64,000 nt of DNA from contig JAIGNY010000904.1 in the NCBI GenBank assembly GCA_020152595.1, forward strand, positions 826,501 to 890,500, in the 5' to 3' direction. The notes beneath the pieces were generated by a model that made no database searches, was not told the origin of the DNA, and saw only the letters and a program-made list of their open reading frames with translations. The first letter of the stretch is position 1. Every line of letters starts with the position of its first letter. Position numbers and translations under genes: made by a program. Of the stretch, positions 49,601-59,475 are shown in pieces. This DNA is from Chiridota heheva. Its lineage: Eukaryota; Echinodermata; Holothuroidea; Apodida; Chiridotidae.

Positions 49601-52600
49601 GTTCTTTTGAAATCGTTTTTGAGCTCATTTCAATTGCTTAAATATTAATCCCAAAAAAAGCACCAAATAAAATGTCATCAAATTCCTAATGTGCAGTGAT
49701 GTTCTGGTGTGCAAATTTATATGTGTAACCTTATGTCAAAACTTAGACAATCCTCCCTTTATCTGCCAACTTTAGAGAAAAGACTGCTTTAATAAAAGGG
49801 GTATTTTTCAACATGTGCACAGTGCCTTATTATAAATCTACTCTATAAGAAGTAATTATCATTACTCATCATTCATCACCTAAGTTTTCTTTCAGTTGAT
49901 ACTAAAATGAAGTAATTTCATCATTTTGTGCAATAAATTAAAAGTTATGTGGCATGAATCAATAAGATATAAAATGACATCATCACAATAACCCTTCCCA
50001 TTGTACCACTTCTTCATTCTTCCAACTTGTAATTACATGTTACTATGTTCCTCTAACTAGGTTTAAATTGACGGTCTAGACTGTCTAATGCATGAGTAGC
50101 AATCTAAGGCAGCAGAAGGTTTTCATCCAGCAATCAACCATTTTTTTGCTGACAGTGTCTTGATATTCATCAACAGGTGCAAATTTATTTAACAGTTAAA
50201 ACATTTTAAGGAAATTAAAGTCTGATGGGAATTCTAATGATTCCTTTGTACTTGTGAGCTAATAATGGCAATTTGGGGACGACTGACAAATGTAATTGAA
50301 AAACACTTCACTGTGTGAATATCCTAGTGCAATCTTATGACACCACAAACAGTTGTTAACCATACAATATAACTATTCCTGATGAGTTCTGCAAGTGCGA
50401 GCAATAATTTATAGGACGCTGTTGTGAGTACACAATGCTCATTAAAATTTAAGCCGATTGAGCACTGAACAATTCTGTGGTGATAATCCTTTTTTTCTTA
50501 TGGAATGCTTATGTTCCTCTATAACACATCACAACATTTCTGAATATTTACGTAACTGAGAGAAAATATGTAATTATGTAATTTCTACATCAATCAATCA
50601 AATATAAATGAAGATATAATAAGATTTCAATAATAAAAAGTGTAATGAAAATCCCTATCATGTCGGATGTTTAAAAACTGCTACCCTGTATATCAACTCC
50701 TGATGAAATTAACTTATTAAGTAAGGACTAGTTGGTGAGCTAAATCACATTTGCCAATAAATGTTCATAAAAGATAGATTTGTAGCTTCAGCAATCTTTT
50801 CTTTTAAACCAGAGCAAATGACCATTAACATGTTCATCTCTTTCTTTTACCTCATTCTACAGAACTGGGAATTTATCAGACATTTACTGATCTATATCAT
50901 CCCATTTCTTCTCATTCAACTTTTAATCTCAACTTTTATCTCATTTCCTGCAATTCAATTCCCTTTCTAGTAACACAAAGTGCTCAAAATATGACCCAAT
51001 CAATTGCTGCATTTACAAATTTCCATCTCTTACACAGACCAGATAAACCAATCCCATGGGATATTCAGTGAATGATAGAGATCAGGGAAAGTCGATCAAA
51101 TCTTTCCTAATGAAGAAACTACAGTAATTTACATTTCATCCATATCATCAATATATCAAAGTGTAATCTACAATTAATATTCTAGTGTATAACCACAGAT
51201 TGTTAACTATTTTCTTATCAAAGAAAGAATAAAAGTCTCAGTACAAATGTTCTCCAAGCTAAATTTCTAAGAAAAAAGAGAGAGAGATTTTTAGGCATAT
51301 TATTTTGTAACAGTGTGCAATAAAGATATAAATTTGTAAGTTTCTGCAAACTATACAAATTATGTACCTATAGTAATTGAAAATAACAGGCATCTAAAAT
51401 AATGAAATTTCATCATCTCTAATTTTCTCAAAGACAACTAAACCTCATCTTAAGATCCTAGTAATGAACCTGTAACATAACTTTGAAGTATATGGTCAAC
51501 ATCAAGTTTGCTTGGCAGACTTAAAAACAATATGAATGTTGATTTCTATTCTCACTCAACAAAATTAAACTAAAATGGTAAATACCGTCATGATTGACAC
51601 CCATATCATGACCCAGCCAATTATAAACATGGCATCTCACACTAAGTCCCACATGGCATACCATGTCCCACATAGCATCCCACCCCATGACATCCCATCC
51701 CATCCCTTGTCCCACATGGCATTCCACCATATCTCCCACAGAGCATCCCACCCAATGTCCCACATGATATCCCATCCCATCCCTTGTCCCACGTGGCATT
51801 CCATCATATTTCCCACAGGGCATCCCATCCTATGACCCACATGGCATTCAACCCTATGTCCCACATGGATCACATCCCATGTCCCAAATGACATCCCACC
51901 TTATGTCCCACATGACATCCCATCCCATGCCTCATCCCACATGGCATTCCACCATATCTCCCACATGGCACTCCACCATACAGTATGTCTCACATGGCAT
52001 TCCACCATAAGTCCCACATGGCATTCCACCATGTCCGACATGGCATCCCACCCTATGACCCACATGGCATCCCACCCTATGTCCCACATGGATTCCATCC
52101 TACATGTATGTCCCACATTAATCCAACCATATGTACCACATGACATCCCTCCATATGTCTCACATGGCATCCCTCCCTGTGTTCGGCATCAGTGATTTCG
52201 CACCTGATGTCCCACATGGCATCCCACCATATGTTCACATGGTATCCCTCCCAATGTCCCAATGACATCCTACTTTTTGTCCCACGTGGCATCATGTCCC
52301 ATGTCCCCATGGCCTCCTACCCTATGTCATATATGGCATCCTACCCTATGTCACACATGGCATCCTACCCTATGTTACACATGGCATCCCAACCTATGTC
52401 ACACTCTGTGTTACTCGTGGCATCCACCATGACCCACATGGCATTCCACCCTGTTTCACATGGCATCCCACCCCATATCCCATATGGCATCCCACCCCAT
52501 GTCCCACATAACATCCCATAGGTTCCATAAGAAGTCTCATCCTAGCTATCACAGTCCCTGATTGAGCAAACTATGTATGAAAGTGTAAGTTCATATAATA

Positions 52601-54228
52601 GCTTATATGCAAATGACTTCTTGAAATGTGGGGTGGGACCCTATGTCCCACATGACATCCCATGTCCCACATGGCTATCCATCCCATGGCAATCCACCCT
52701 TATGTCCTGCATGGCATTCCACCATATATCCTACATGGCATTTCACCCTGTTCTACATGGCATCCCACCCCATGTCACACATGGCATCCCACCCCATGTC
52801 CCACATGGCATCCCACCCCATGACCCACATGACATCCCATAGGCTCCATAAGAAGTCTCATCCTAGCTATCACAGTCCCTGATTGTGCAAACTATGTATG
52901 AAATGAAAGTGTCAGTTTATACAATAACTTATATGCAAATGACTTGTTGAAATGGGGTGGGACCCCATGTCCCATATGACATCCCATACCATCCCATGTC
53001 CCACATAACATTCCATCCCATGGCATTCCACCCTATGTCCTGCATAGCATTCCAACATATATCCTACATGACATTCCACCCTGTTCCACATGGCATCTCA
53101 CCCTATGTCCCACATGGTATCCCACACCATGTCCCAGATGACATCCCATAGGCTCCATAAGAAGTCTCATCCTATCTATCACAGTACCTGATTGGGCATA
53201 CTATGTATGAAAGTGTCAGTTCATACAATAACTTATATGCAAATGAAAATGAGATATTGAATAAGAAAAAAAAAAAAAGGAGATTCAAATAATTATGCGT
53301 GATATAGCCCTTGGGTGTATACCACATGGTTTTTATTATATCATATGCCCTGCATGGCCCCCATTTATGTCCCACAAGGCATCCCTTCCTATGTCCGTAT
53401 GCATTCCCATCCTGTCACACTCCCTGACTAAGCATACTAAATAAAAAAAATCTGGTCAGTTCATATACTGTAGCAACTTTATGCAAATGAGCACAATAAT
53501 AAAGGCGGAGTTTAATAATCATGCCTGATAGAACTGTTGGTGCCCAAATATTTCAAGAATTTTAAGGATTTTAAATCTCAAGTGCTACAAGAGAGATGCT
53601 GATGGTCTCTGAAGAATATTGAAAAATTATATCATTTTACAGTTATTTCCTAAGGAAATATCAAATGTTTTGTAGACTTTTTAAGGAAACTAGTCTTCAA
53701 TCCTGTCTTAAGTGTCTCACAAAAACTTTATCATTTTGTAAGGAAATTCTAACCTTCCAAAAGAATATCTGAAGAAGCTTTAACTTTTTCTGAGGATCTC
53801 TGAAGAAACTTCAACATTTTCTGAGGAATTCTCAAAAAACTTTAACATTTCTAAAGAAATCTCAGGAAAAAAACTGTGGACGGCCGAATGGGCGGCCGGC
53901 TGGATGGACGGCTGGCCGGACGGACGAAATCGCAATTACATAGGTTCGCATTATGCTTCGCATGCAAACCAAAAATCATATTGCTTTTGATATTCTCAAT
54001 AAATTAAATATATACACAAACTTTAAAGTGTACACCCACCCTTCATTCCCCCAGTATTAATTCTGGGTGTCTTACTGGATGTGCCACGCCCTTTAGATGA
54101 AGCAGGCCTTGGACTGGATTCTGTGAGCTTTGCTGGATTTTGATTGGAGCATTTCTTGTGTCTTTTATCACTGGGCATGGGAATGTCATCTGCAGTGGAC
54201 GCACAAGCTTTGTATTCTGTTAAACTTG
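31650..54228 (-). CDS. SPAST: Spastin, microtubule-severing AAA ATPase, 10 exons to the stop; N-terminus not found
   Basis: Spastin hexamers pull tubulin tails through a central pore to sever microtubules, acting in the axon, midbody, ER and endosomes. Exons in coding order are 54040-54228, 47478-47605, 41219-41371, 40543-40681, 39157-39304, 35109-35200, 34357-34479, 33561-33711, 33206-33246 and 31650-31769 (stop TAA). The first two encode a Ser/Lys-rich linker. Then come [38 protein letters not shown], Walker A (GPPGNGKT once a missing base is allowed for), pore loop [12 protein letters not shown], Walker B IIFIDEVDSLL, sensor [37 protein letters not shown] and the C-terminal helix region. 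All borders are GT-AG. Phases agree except for one missing base in each of the exons at 41219-41371 and 40543-40681. The MIT-domain exons were not recognised to the right of 54228 and may lie beyond the window. The introns hold large satellite blocks. Confidence 0.95.
31770..33205. other. Last intron of SPAST
   Basis: AT-rich intron between the final coding exon and the small exon at 33206-33246. I see no recognisable repeat family or coding signal. Confidence 0.5.
33855..34260 (+). mobile_element. LINE C-terminal remnant in a SPAST intron
   Basis: The plus strand reads, with frame breaks, [39 protein letters not shown] and further on [16 protein letters not shown]. These correspond to the region after the reverse transcriptase in common animal LINEs (GSETW, CLRRIL, GRPKTTW). 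It is antisense to SPAST and differs from the CR1-like and RNase H-type copies. Confidence 0.7.
34560..35108. other. SPAST intron without recognisable content
   Basis: Intronic sequence between exons 34357-34479 and 35109-35200. There is an imperfect repeat of CCACCCCATCCAAAT near 34930 and 35010; nothing else stands out. Confidence 0.4.
36233..36648. repeat. Segmental duplicate of SPAST intron-exon-intron (left copy)
   Basis: It aligns with 39050-39522, with shared GCATGAGGCAGTACTTT, GCCTTTCTATCCCCACTGAC and GACAGAAGAGAATAAGAG. Small indels separate the copies. It contains the decayed exon at 36333-36439. Confidence 0.88.
36333..36439 (-). pseudogene. Decayed duplicate of the SPAST pore-loop exon
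   Basis: This copies the SPAST exon at 39157-39304, from its AG acceptor through [19 protein letters not shown] and [11 protein letters not shown]. It has lost 41 bases in two deletions that remove most of the stretch after EKLV up to Walker B. An acceptor and a GTGGGT donor both survive, giving a 107-nt exon against 148 nt in the original, so inclusion would shift the reading frame. Flanking intron sequence is duplicated too (about 36233-36648 resembles 39050-39522). A 2.3 kb satellite element sits between the copies. It is most likely dead, although use as a cryptic or frame-disrupting exon cannot be excluded. Confidence 0.85.
36655..38984 (+). mobile_element. Composite satellite element, copy E1
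   Basis: It starts near GGTAAATACCATCATG. It then has about 1.3 kb of 24-bp units (CATGGCATCCCACCCCATGT, CCCA), grouped into a roughly 320-bp higher-order unit by a 115-bp spacer (CCATAAGAAGTCTCATCCTA and TATATGCAAATGACTTG; at 37585 and 37915). A non-repetitive AT-rich tail with GAAACTAGTCTTCAATCCT follows, then a GGCCGGCCGGACGG tract and a terminal hairpin GGTTCGCAT / ATGCGAACC (38950-38977) ending in AAAAAT. It closely matches 51573-53976. It holds a SINE insertion and has no credible gene. Confidence 0.8.
38498..38774 (+). mobile_element. Full-length-looking SINE inserted in E1, with target duplication
   Basis: The tRNA-like head has A box TGGTGTAGCGGTTATCA and B box GGGTTCAAGCC. The body AACTGGTTATCAAAGGCCGT and a CGTACGTCGTACCTG region follow, and it ends in a (CT)n tail. 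It is flanked by 11-bp direct repeats AACATTTTATA (38487-38497 and 38775-38785). The matching place in the paralogous element E2 (near 53730) is an empty site. Confidence 0.9.
39985..40245. repeat. Degenerate relic of the CATG-type satellite
   Basis: Scattered CATATGTCATCCCACTGTATGT, CATATGCTGTCCCACTATGT and CCCATACATCCAGTATCACATG-like phrases recall the 24-bp satellite of E1 and E2, but the order is broken. Confidence 0.4.
41372..45410. other. SPAST intron, left part
   Basis: Large AT-rich intron. At 42830-43200 there are degenerate repeats with AGTCCTG and an AATTGCATAAAAT / AATTGCTTAAAAT phrase. Homopolymer and AT tracts lie at 42570-42660 and 44660. There is a low-complexity G-rich stretch near 43815. 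No coding signal was recognised. Confidence 0.4.
45412..45957. repeat. 48-bp minisatellite, about 11 copies
   Basis: The unit TACTGAAAGGAGAATATACT, TGTACAATATGGTGATTAAA, ATAAAAAG repeats with small indels. Because 48 is a multiple of three, frames stay open on both strands; these are not genes. Confidence 0.93.
46254..47360. mobile_element. Non-autonomous element F1 with about 3 internal 300-bp repeats and terminal hairpins
   Basis: The left end GAACCAGAACCAAAAGATTC, TGTGGTTCTGATGC folds on itself. The right end GGTTCCTTATGCTATCAGCA, TCGGAACCAAAAAT also folds. The interior carries units marked by ATGCATGACATCACCACC near 46575, 46888 and 47166, each followed by ATCTACRGACCATGGG and GTGTACCACATATGAC-like phrases. 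It is a sister of 61906-63177 and has no ORF. Confidence 0.75.
47975..48865. repeat. 40-bp minisatellite, about 22 copies, with higher-order structure
   Basis: The unit is TGTTACCAAAAGGAGCTGAT, CATCAATCACCTCAGAACTG. Variant units recur in fixed order: a 3-unit (120-bp) block repeats at 48120-48360 and a 4-unit (160-bp) block at about 48540-48860. It lies in the SPAST intron just upstream, in transcript order, of the exon at 47478-47605. Confidence 0.95.
48880..51570. other. SPAST intron between minisatellite and element E2
   Basis: AT-rich intronic sequence. A small hairpin CCTGAGTT / AACTCAGG lies near 49538-49562. No conserved coding sequence or other repeat was recognised. Confidence 0.4.
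51573..53976 (+). mobile_element. Composite satellite element, copy E2
   Basis: It has the same architecture as E1: GGTAAATACCGTCATG start, 24-bp CATGGCATCCCACC-type arrays, and the 115-bp spacer at about 52525, 52845 and 53155. The AT-rich tail, a GGCCGGCTGGATGGACGG tract and the hairpin GGTTCGCAT / ATGCAAACC (53943-53970) follow, ending AAAAAT. It lacks the SINE present in E1. It lies in the SPAST intron, and the open frames in it are satellite artefacts. Confidence 0.8.
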
Positions 54229-54446
54229 CTGTGGGACAGATGAAAAATTTTATGGCATAATAAACTTTTTTAGATTTTTAATATTTTCAAGGAAAAGGGT
54301 TAGTCAAAGAAGTTATAAAAGGGTTAATAAGGCTGTGATGTTAATATTGTTGATATATTGTTAATGTGCCTGCTTGATAACAAATTCAAGTTTTTCACAT
54401 TTTGAAAAGACTTAAATAACAGATTATATTTTCAAAATGGATTTCA

Positions 54447-54623
54447 ATTGTCAAATGGACTGAAATAAAGCCTTCACATTACCATTATACTCCTTTTTTA
54501 ATACTTAATAAACTCTGCACCAAAATAGCAAACACAAATTTAGCTAGTTATTCTGGTACAGAGTTTATTTAGTACCAAAAGAGGAGGTTATGTGAAGGCT
54601 TTATTCCAGTCCATTTTGACAAT
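54447..54623. repeat. Long foldback (about 80-bp arms)
   Basis: ATTGTCAAATGGACTGAAAT at the left is mirrored by ATTCCAGTCCATTTTGACAAT at the right. AAAGCCTTCACAT and AATAAACTCTG also recur inverted in the inner arms. Transcribed as part of the SPAST intron it would form a long imperfect hairpin. It is probably a foldback MITE. Confidence 0.85.
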
Positions 54624-56035
54624 AAAAAACATTTTGGGTATCAACCATTTTAACAATTTTGCTTCATTGATACAGGCCACAATAATTTAATCATCAAAAC
54701 TTTTAATCACAACTCCTTTTTTTATGGTTAATCACTAATGGTTTTCGACTAGCCTTTCTTTCAAATAATGTCTGTAACAACATCAATCATTTGAAGAAAA
54801 ATTAATATTGTTTCAACGCCTTAAAGGACAACTAGTAACAAAATATTGCCGCCAAACATTAACAAGATCGTGAAAATTGATATTGCTACCAGTTTAAAAT
54901 TCTGTTTTAGATAATCAAATGATAAAATCTGTAAAATAAATCCACCAAGTCTTGATTTAAGATTGATCACTTCAATCATACCTAATGTCAGTTCAAAACT
55001 TCACGTATGAATACAGGATTTTTACAATCATAATATTTGTAGTAAATCAAAAAATTATCATCTTTTTTATATGCATTATTGCTGCCAAAGCTGAATTTAA
55101 TATTTGATATGAAAATGCTAATTGTCTTCATGCACCTGATAATCACTACATCTAATGACAAATACTGAATATTACTGTATACTTTCTAAATGCTGACAGA
55201 AATCAATCCATCTGTTAATTTTATCAAGTCTGTCTCACTCTACAAATAATCCTGATAAAAGAACACATTTTGTATATTCTGAACAATTAATACTAAAAGA
55301 AATTTTGGATCAAACAAATGGTTTTACTTTGCTCTAAAGTTTATGGACAAATTATTCACATGTATACATTAAAAGAAATTAATCATTTGAACTGTTTTCA
55401 CACCACAACCTACACAAGTTGCAAATAAGCTGAACATGTAAATATGAGTCACAATCCAAGGTATTCCTTGGAGGAGATTCCTTGGAGGAAAATTAAATCA
55501 ATATATCAGGGTTGCCTCAAATCCTTTTAATTGAAAAAAATGCCCCTCAGCACTTCTGAAATTGCTGCTCTGTCCTGTTATCTCGCCTTTCTCTACCGGT
55601 AAATCAACTGTCCAAGTGTCAAAACCCAAACAAATTGTGAATGATGATAATATTATGTGCATTCAGATATGATGGATGTAAAGTATATTTTTATCATCAA
55701 GGTGTGAAGCACTAGTGAGAGACAAGAGATGATAATGCGTGTGTATAGAGAAAGAAAAAAACAATAATATAAATCAGAAATTGGTTGACAGGGGCTTTTA
55801 ATTGGGAAGTAAAATGTAGCAAAATATCACCAAATGGAAATGAGATGCACAAAAATAGTATTGCAGCTTGATTATACTGCACATTCTAAGAGAAACAGAG
55901 GAAGATCTCCTCACATAACGACAAATTGTCTTGTTGTTACATCCAAATTTCTGACGTTTTTTTATAAGATTAATAGCCTAATTGTAAGAAAACTTGAGAA
56001 GGATTTGCATGAAGGGGGTATTCAGAAAGCTCCTG
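54624..56035. other. Sequence upstream of the first recognised SPAST exon, left part
   Basis: AT-rich sequence in which I found neither SPAST MIT-domain exons nor a repeat family. Confidence 0.35.
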
Positions 56036-56039
56036 GCTA

Positions 56040-56940
56040 GGTAGGATATGGTGGCATATAGCATGTGGGACAGGGTGGCATGGGGACAGAACAGGGTGGC
56101 ATGGGGACAGAACAGGGTGGCATGGGGACAGAACAGGGTGGCATGGGGACAGAACAGGGTGGCATGGGGACAGAACAGGGTGGCATGGGGACAGAACAGG
56201 GTGGCATGGGGACAGAACAGGGTGGCATGGGGACAGAACAGGGTGGCATGGGGGAACAGGGTGGCATGGGAACAGGGTGGCATGGGGGGGACAGGGACAG
56301 AACAGGGTGGCATGGGGACAGAACAGGGTGGCATGGGGACAGAACAGGGTGGCATGGGGACAGAACAGGGTGGCATGGGGACAGAACATGGGGACAGAAC
56401 AGGGTGGCATGGGGACAGAACAGGGTGGCATGGGGACAGAACAGGGTGGCATGGGGACAGAACAGGGTGGCATGGGGACAGAACAGGGTGGCATGGGGAC
56501 AGAACAGGGTGGCATGGGGACAGAACAGGGTGGCATGGGGACAGAACAGGGTGGCATGGGGACAGAACAGGGTGGCATGGGGACAGAACAGGGTGGCATG
56601 GGGACAGAACAGGGTGGCATGGGGACAGAACAGGGTGGCATGGGGGACAGAACAGGGTGGCATGGGGACAGAACAGGGGTGGCATGGGGAAAGAACATGG
56701 GGACAGAACAGGGGGTGGCATGGGGACAGGGTGGCATGGGGACAGAACAGGGTGGCATGGGGACAGAACAGGGTGGCATGGGGAAAGAACAGGGTGGCAT
56801 GGGGACAGAACAGGGTGGCATAGGAACAGAACTGGATGGCATTGGAACAGGATGAAATAGCTTTGGAACAGGGAATTATGGTATGTGGGACAGAGTGCAT
56901 AGTATGTGGGACAGGGTGGCTTGCTATGTGGGATTACATG
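56040..56940 (-). repeat. 21-bp minisatellite, about 36 copies, inverted relative of the E satellite
   Basis: The plus-strand unit is GGGACAGAACAGGGTGGCAT plus G. Flanks carry GTATGTGGGACA and GGTATGTGGGACAGAGTG, which are reverse complements of the TGTCCCACATA phrases in E1 and E2. The array is very homogeneous apart from a few indels, so all six frames are open, giving repeats such as MGTEQGG that are not credible proteins. Confidence 0.93.
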
Positions 56941-57527
56941 TTCAGGGTAAGTTTCATCTTGCAGAATATAACATACACTGGAACAATTTGTTAACTTTGT
57001 TATCTCTTAGGATATTACGATAGGAAGGGGAACACATGCATGTCAATAGTGGTGCCTTCTATCATTTTGTTGTCTATAAATTAAATCCCCACACTTCCTC
57101 AAACAAATTAACAATTGTCAAACTGCAAAAACAGCATTTCAGTGGCAAAAATAATACAACTGTGACTTGAATCAAGTAAAATATTAGATTGTGTGGAAAG
57201 GTGCTGCAATTCTCAAATGGGAACCGAAGAACAACAACACAACACTAGTTCTATGTCCTCATTCAACCATTATCTACGCATGCATGTTTGAATTTGACCA
57301 GGGCAATGGCACTTCCCTAATTTGACATTTTATCTACACATGATGCAAATTTTAATTTGATATTGCATCCTAAATATCAAATCAAATTCCTACAATTATT
57401 TTAAGATCAGCAATTTTTTGACCAAGCATGGACATTACTGTTGGGATACTTTACATATTTCTCTCTGTATTGTATGCCGAGTTATGGTATGCATAGTATG
57501 GCCTTTGTATGCTAAGCCCCAGCCTCC

Positions 57528-57905
57528 CTATTCAATGTTGTCCCACATAATAAAAAGATATAGCATGAACAGAAAATAACTGAGAGGATCCTTTCCGTGT
57601 GGAGCTGTCGGTAAAGAGGAAGGAGTAGTTGTGGAAGTGTCTACTGAGTTGGCAGTATTTGGATCAAAAGAAGGTTGTGGAGAGCTTTCATGTAGGAGGA
57701 AAGGCCAAGGCAAAATTGGGTGGAGGGATAACCCAGGTGGGAGTGGGAGGGATAGTGTGCCTGGCTATCGAAAAAATGTTAATGTTGGCTTTCGGGAAAT
57801 GAGAAAGCATCCGGATACCAAAAGGTGGTAGGGATGCATTTGTTAGAATGAAGAGGTTGGTGAAGGAAGGAGAGCAGGTGGGGTGGAAACATGGGTTCTG
57901 TGGGT
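57528..57905 (-). mobile_element. Fragment of the RNase H-type LINE
   Basis: The minus strand, with frame breaks, reads PPNFALAFPPTWKLSTTFF and then NYSFLFTDSSTRKGSSQ. The latter aligns with the YTDGSKEGDKT motif of the copy at 29705-30790. Both ends are truncated. Confidence 0.5.
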
Positions 57906-59400
57906 CAGTGAAATTTTTAGAGAATTAATTCTTGTGTTTTTCTCTTTTAATCTAATATATACTTTGTGTACAGTATGAGCAGATTGGCTTTTCAATGTAA
58001 TTTCTTCTGTTTGTCTGATTTTTTGAAGACCTACAGTAAATCTGTATAGATATTTCTTTCAACTTGCACATTCACTCATCACTGTTTTTTACTTCATGAC
58101 ATACTTATATTTTCCAATATGTATTCTTTCAACACTCACAAAATATTCACAAATTTACACAAAACCTTATTTTCATGAGCAAGATGTCACTCATATCACC
58201 ATCATCAATCAATATTTCCCAAATTTTCATGGAAAGAAAATATCTTGCGTGTTTTCAGTATTTTCCTGCCCTAAGAGAATGACCAAAAATAAGAACTTAA
58301 TCAAATAAATGACTATCTCTCTTACATGTACTGCAGTGAGTATACTACTAAAGCGATATCATCTTCCATTGAGTACCTCATATAATATGCGCAAAAAGAC
58401 AGGATGCTCTTCAAAGTTAAAAGCTGATGCTTCTGGCAGGTTAAATCGAATGCACAGTATCTATATTAGAAAGCCAAGTAGGGGAGCATATAAAGTACCC
58501 ATTATACTATCTCTCATGTGCTTCTTTTACCTCCTCATATGTTGAGTCACAATAAAGAGCAACAGGTATTCAGATTAATTCTGATCATTATTTGGCATGT
58601 GGCATCTTCCTGTAAGTGTGGGGCACATGAAGGATCTTCAGAAATTAAGCATAGCAATGAATAAATTTACAAACAAGGTAGTTCGAAGAGAGAAAGTGGA
58701 GATGATGTAGGTTGTATACTTGCAGGAGATGAATCTCTTTCATGGATGGAACAAATCTATCTGTTTATTCATACTACACACCCATTAAAGAATTACTTCA
58801 AGGGTCTAGTTAATTCATCTTATATAATATATCAAAAGGACTTTAACAGAAACAAATGACAAAGCATTCAAAAATCTTATTCCGTCAAGGAGATATCTAA
58901 GTTTAATATTCTAAACCACTTGGGTGGAAACGACTGAAACCAGACTAGTTGTGATGTCACATTATCAGATTCCTTAGTCTTTATGTATTCTTCCTATTTT
59001 GTCCTACAATTTTGTGGCTTAAACACCATTGTGTATGTCAGGCAAGTATATGCAGAACATAGTATTATTCGAGGAAAAATAATTCAAATTATACAAAAAT
59101 TTAAATCAATTTTCTTCAAAATACATAAACAATTGTTAAGAATGTAAGGGTGCAAGAAGGGCACTTTCACTAGTACTGTAGATTTACTACACCAGTCATT
59201 TCTACACAGATAAAAAAGAGCTTAAAACATGCCAGTGTCTAAGTGATAACTACTTCAATACCGAGATCAGGTCAATTACAAGCAATCATCTACATTATGC
59301 AGGTTTGTCTGCCAAATATGCATGTACCAAGATAGCAACAAAAGCTGGACCATTTACTAATAATATTTAATCCTGATGAATCAACATGAACGGTCTTGCC
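57906..59400. other. Non-coding stretch
   Basis: AT-rich sequence with no recognised gene or repeat. Confidence 0.35.
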
Positions 59401-59404
59401 ATCA

Positions 59405-59475
59405 ACTTCTATATGTTTGTTTGATCAGAACTTAACGGCACCACGACGACAATGAGGGTCAAATTATGCCTAAAA
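59405..59475 (-). mobile_element. 3' tail of the RNase H-type LINE
   Basis: GTTTGATCAGAACTTAACGG, CACCACGACGACAATGAGGGTC is the reverse complement of the family 3' end seen at 29320 and 29705. Only the tail remains. Confidence 0.55.

Noticed and set aside
56048-56860. Long open frames on both strands (up to 290 codons) of MGTEQGG- and PCSVPMP-type repeats
   Set aside because: They arise because a 21-bp satellite unit keeps every frame open; no start context, splice logic or protein family supports them.
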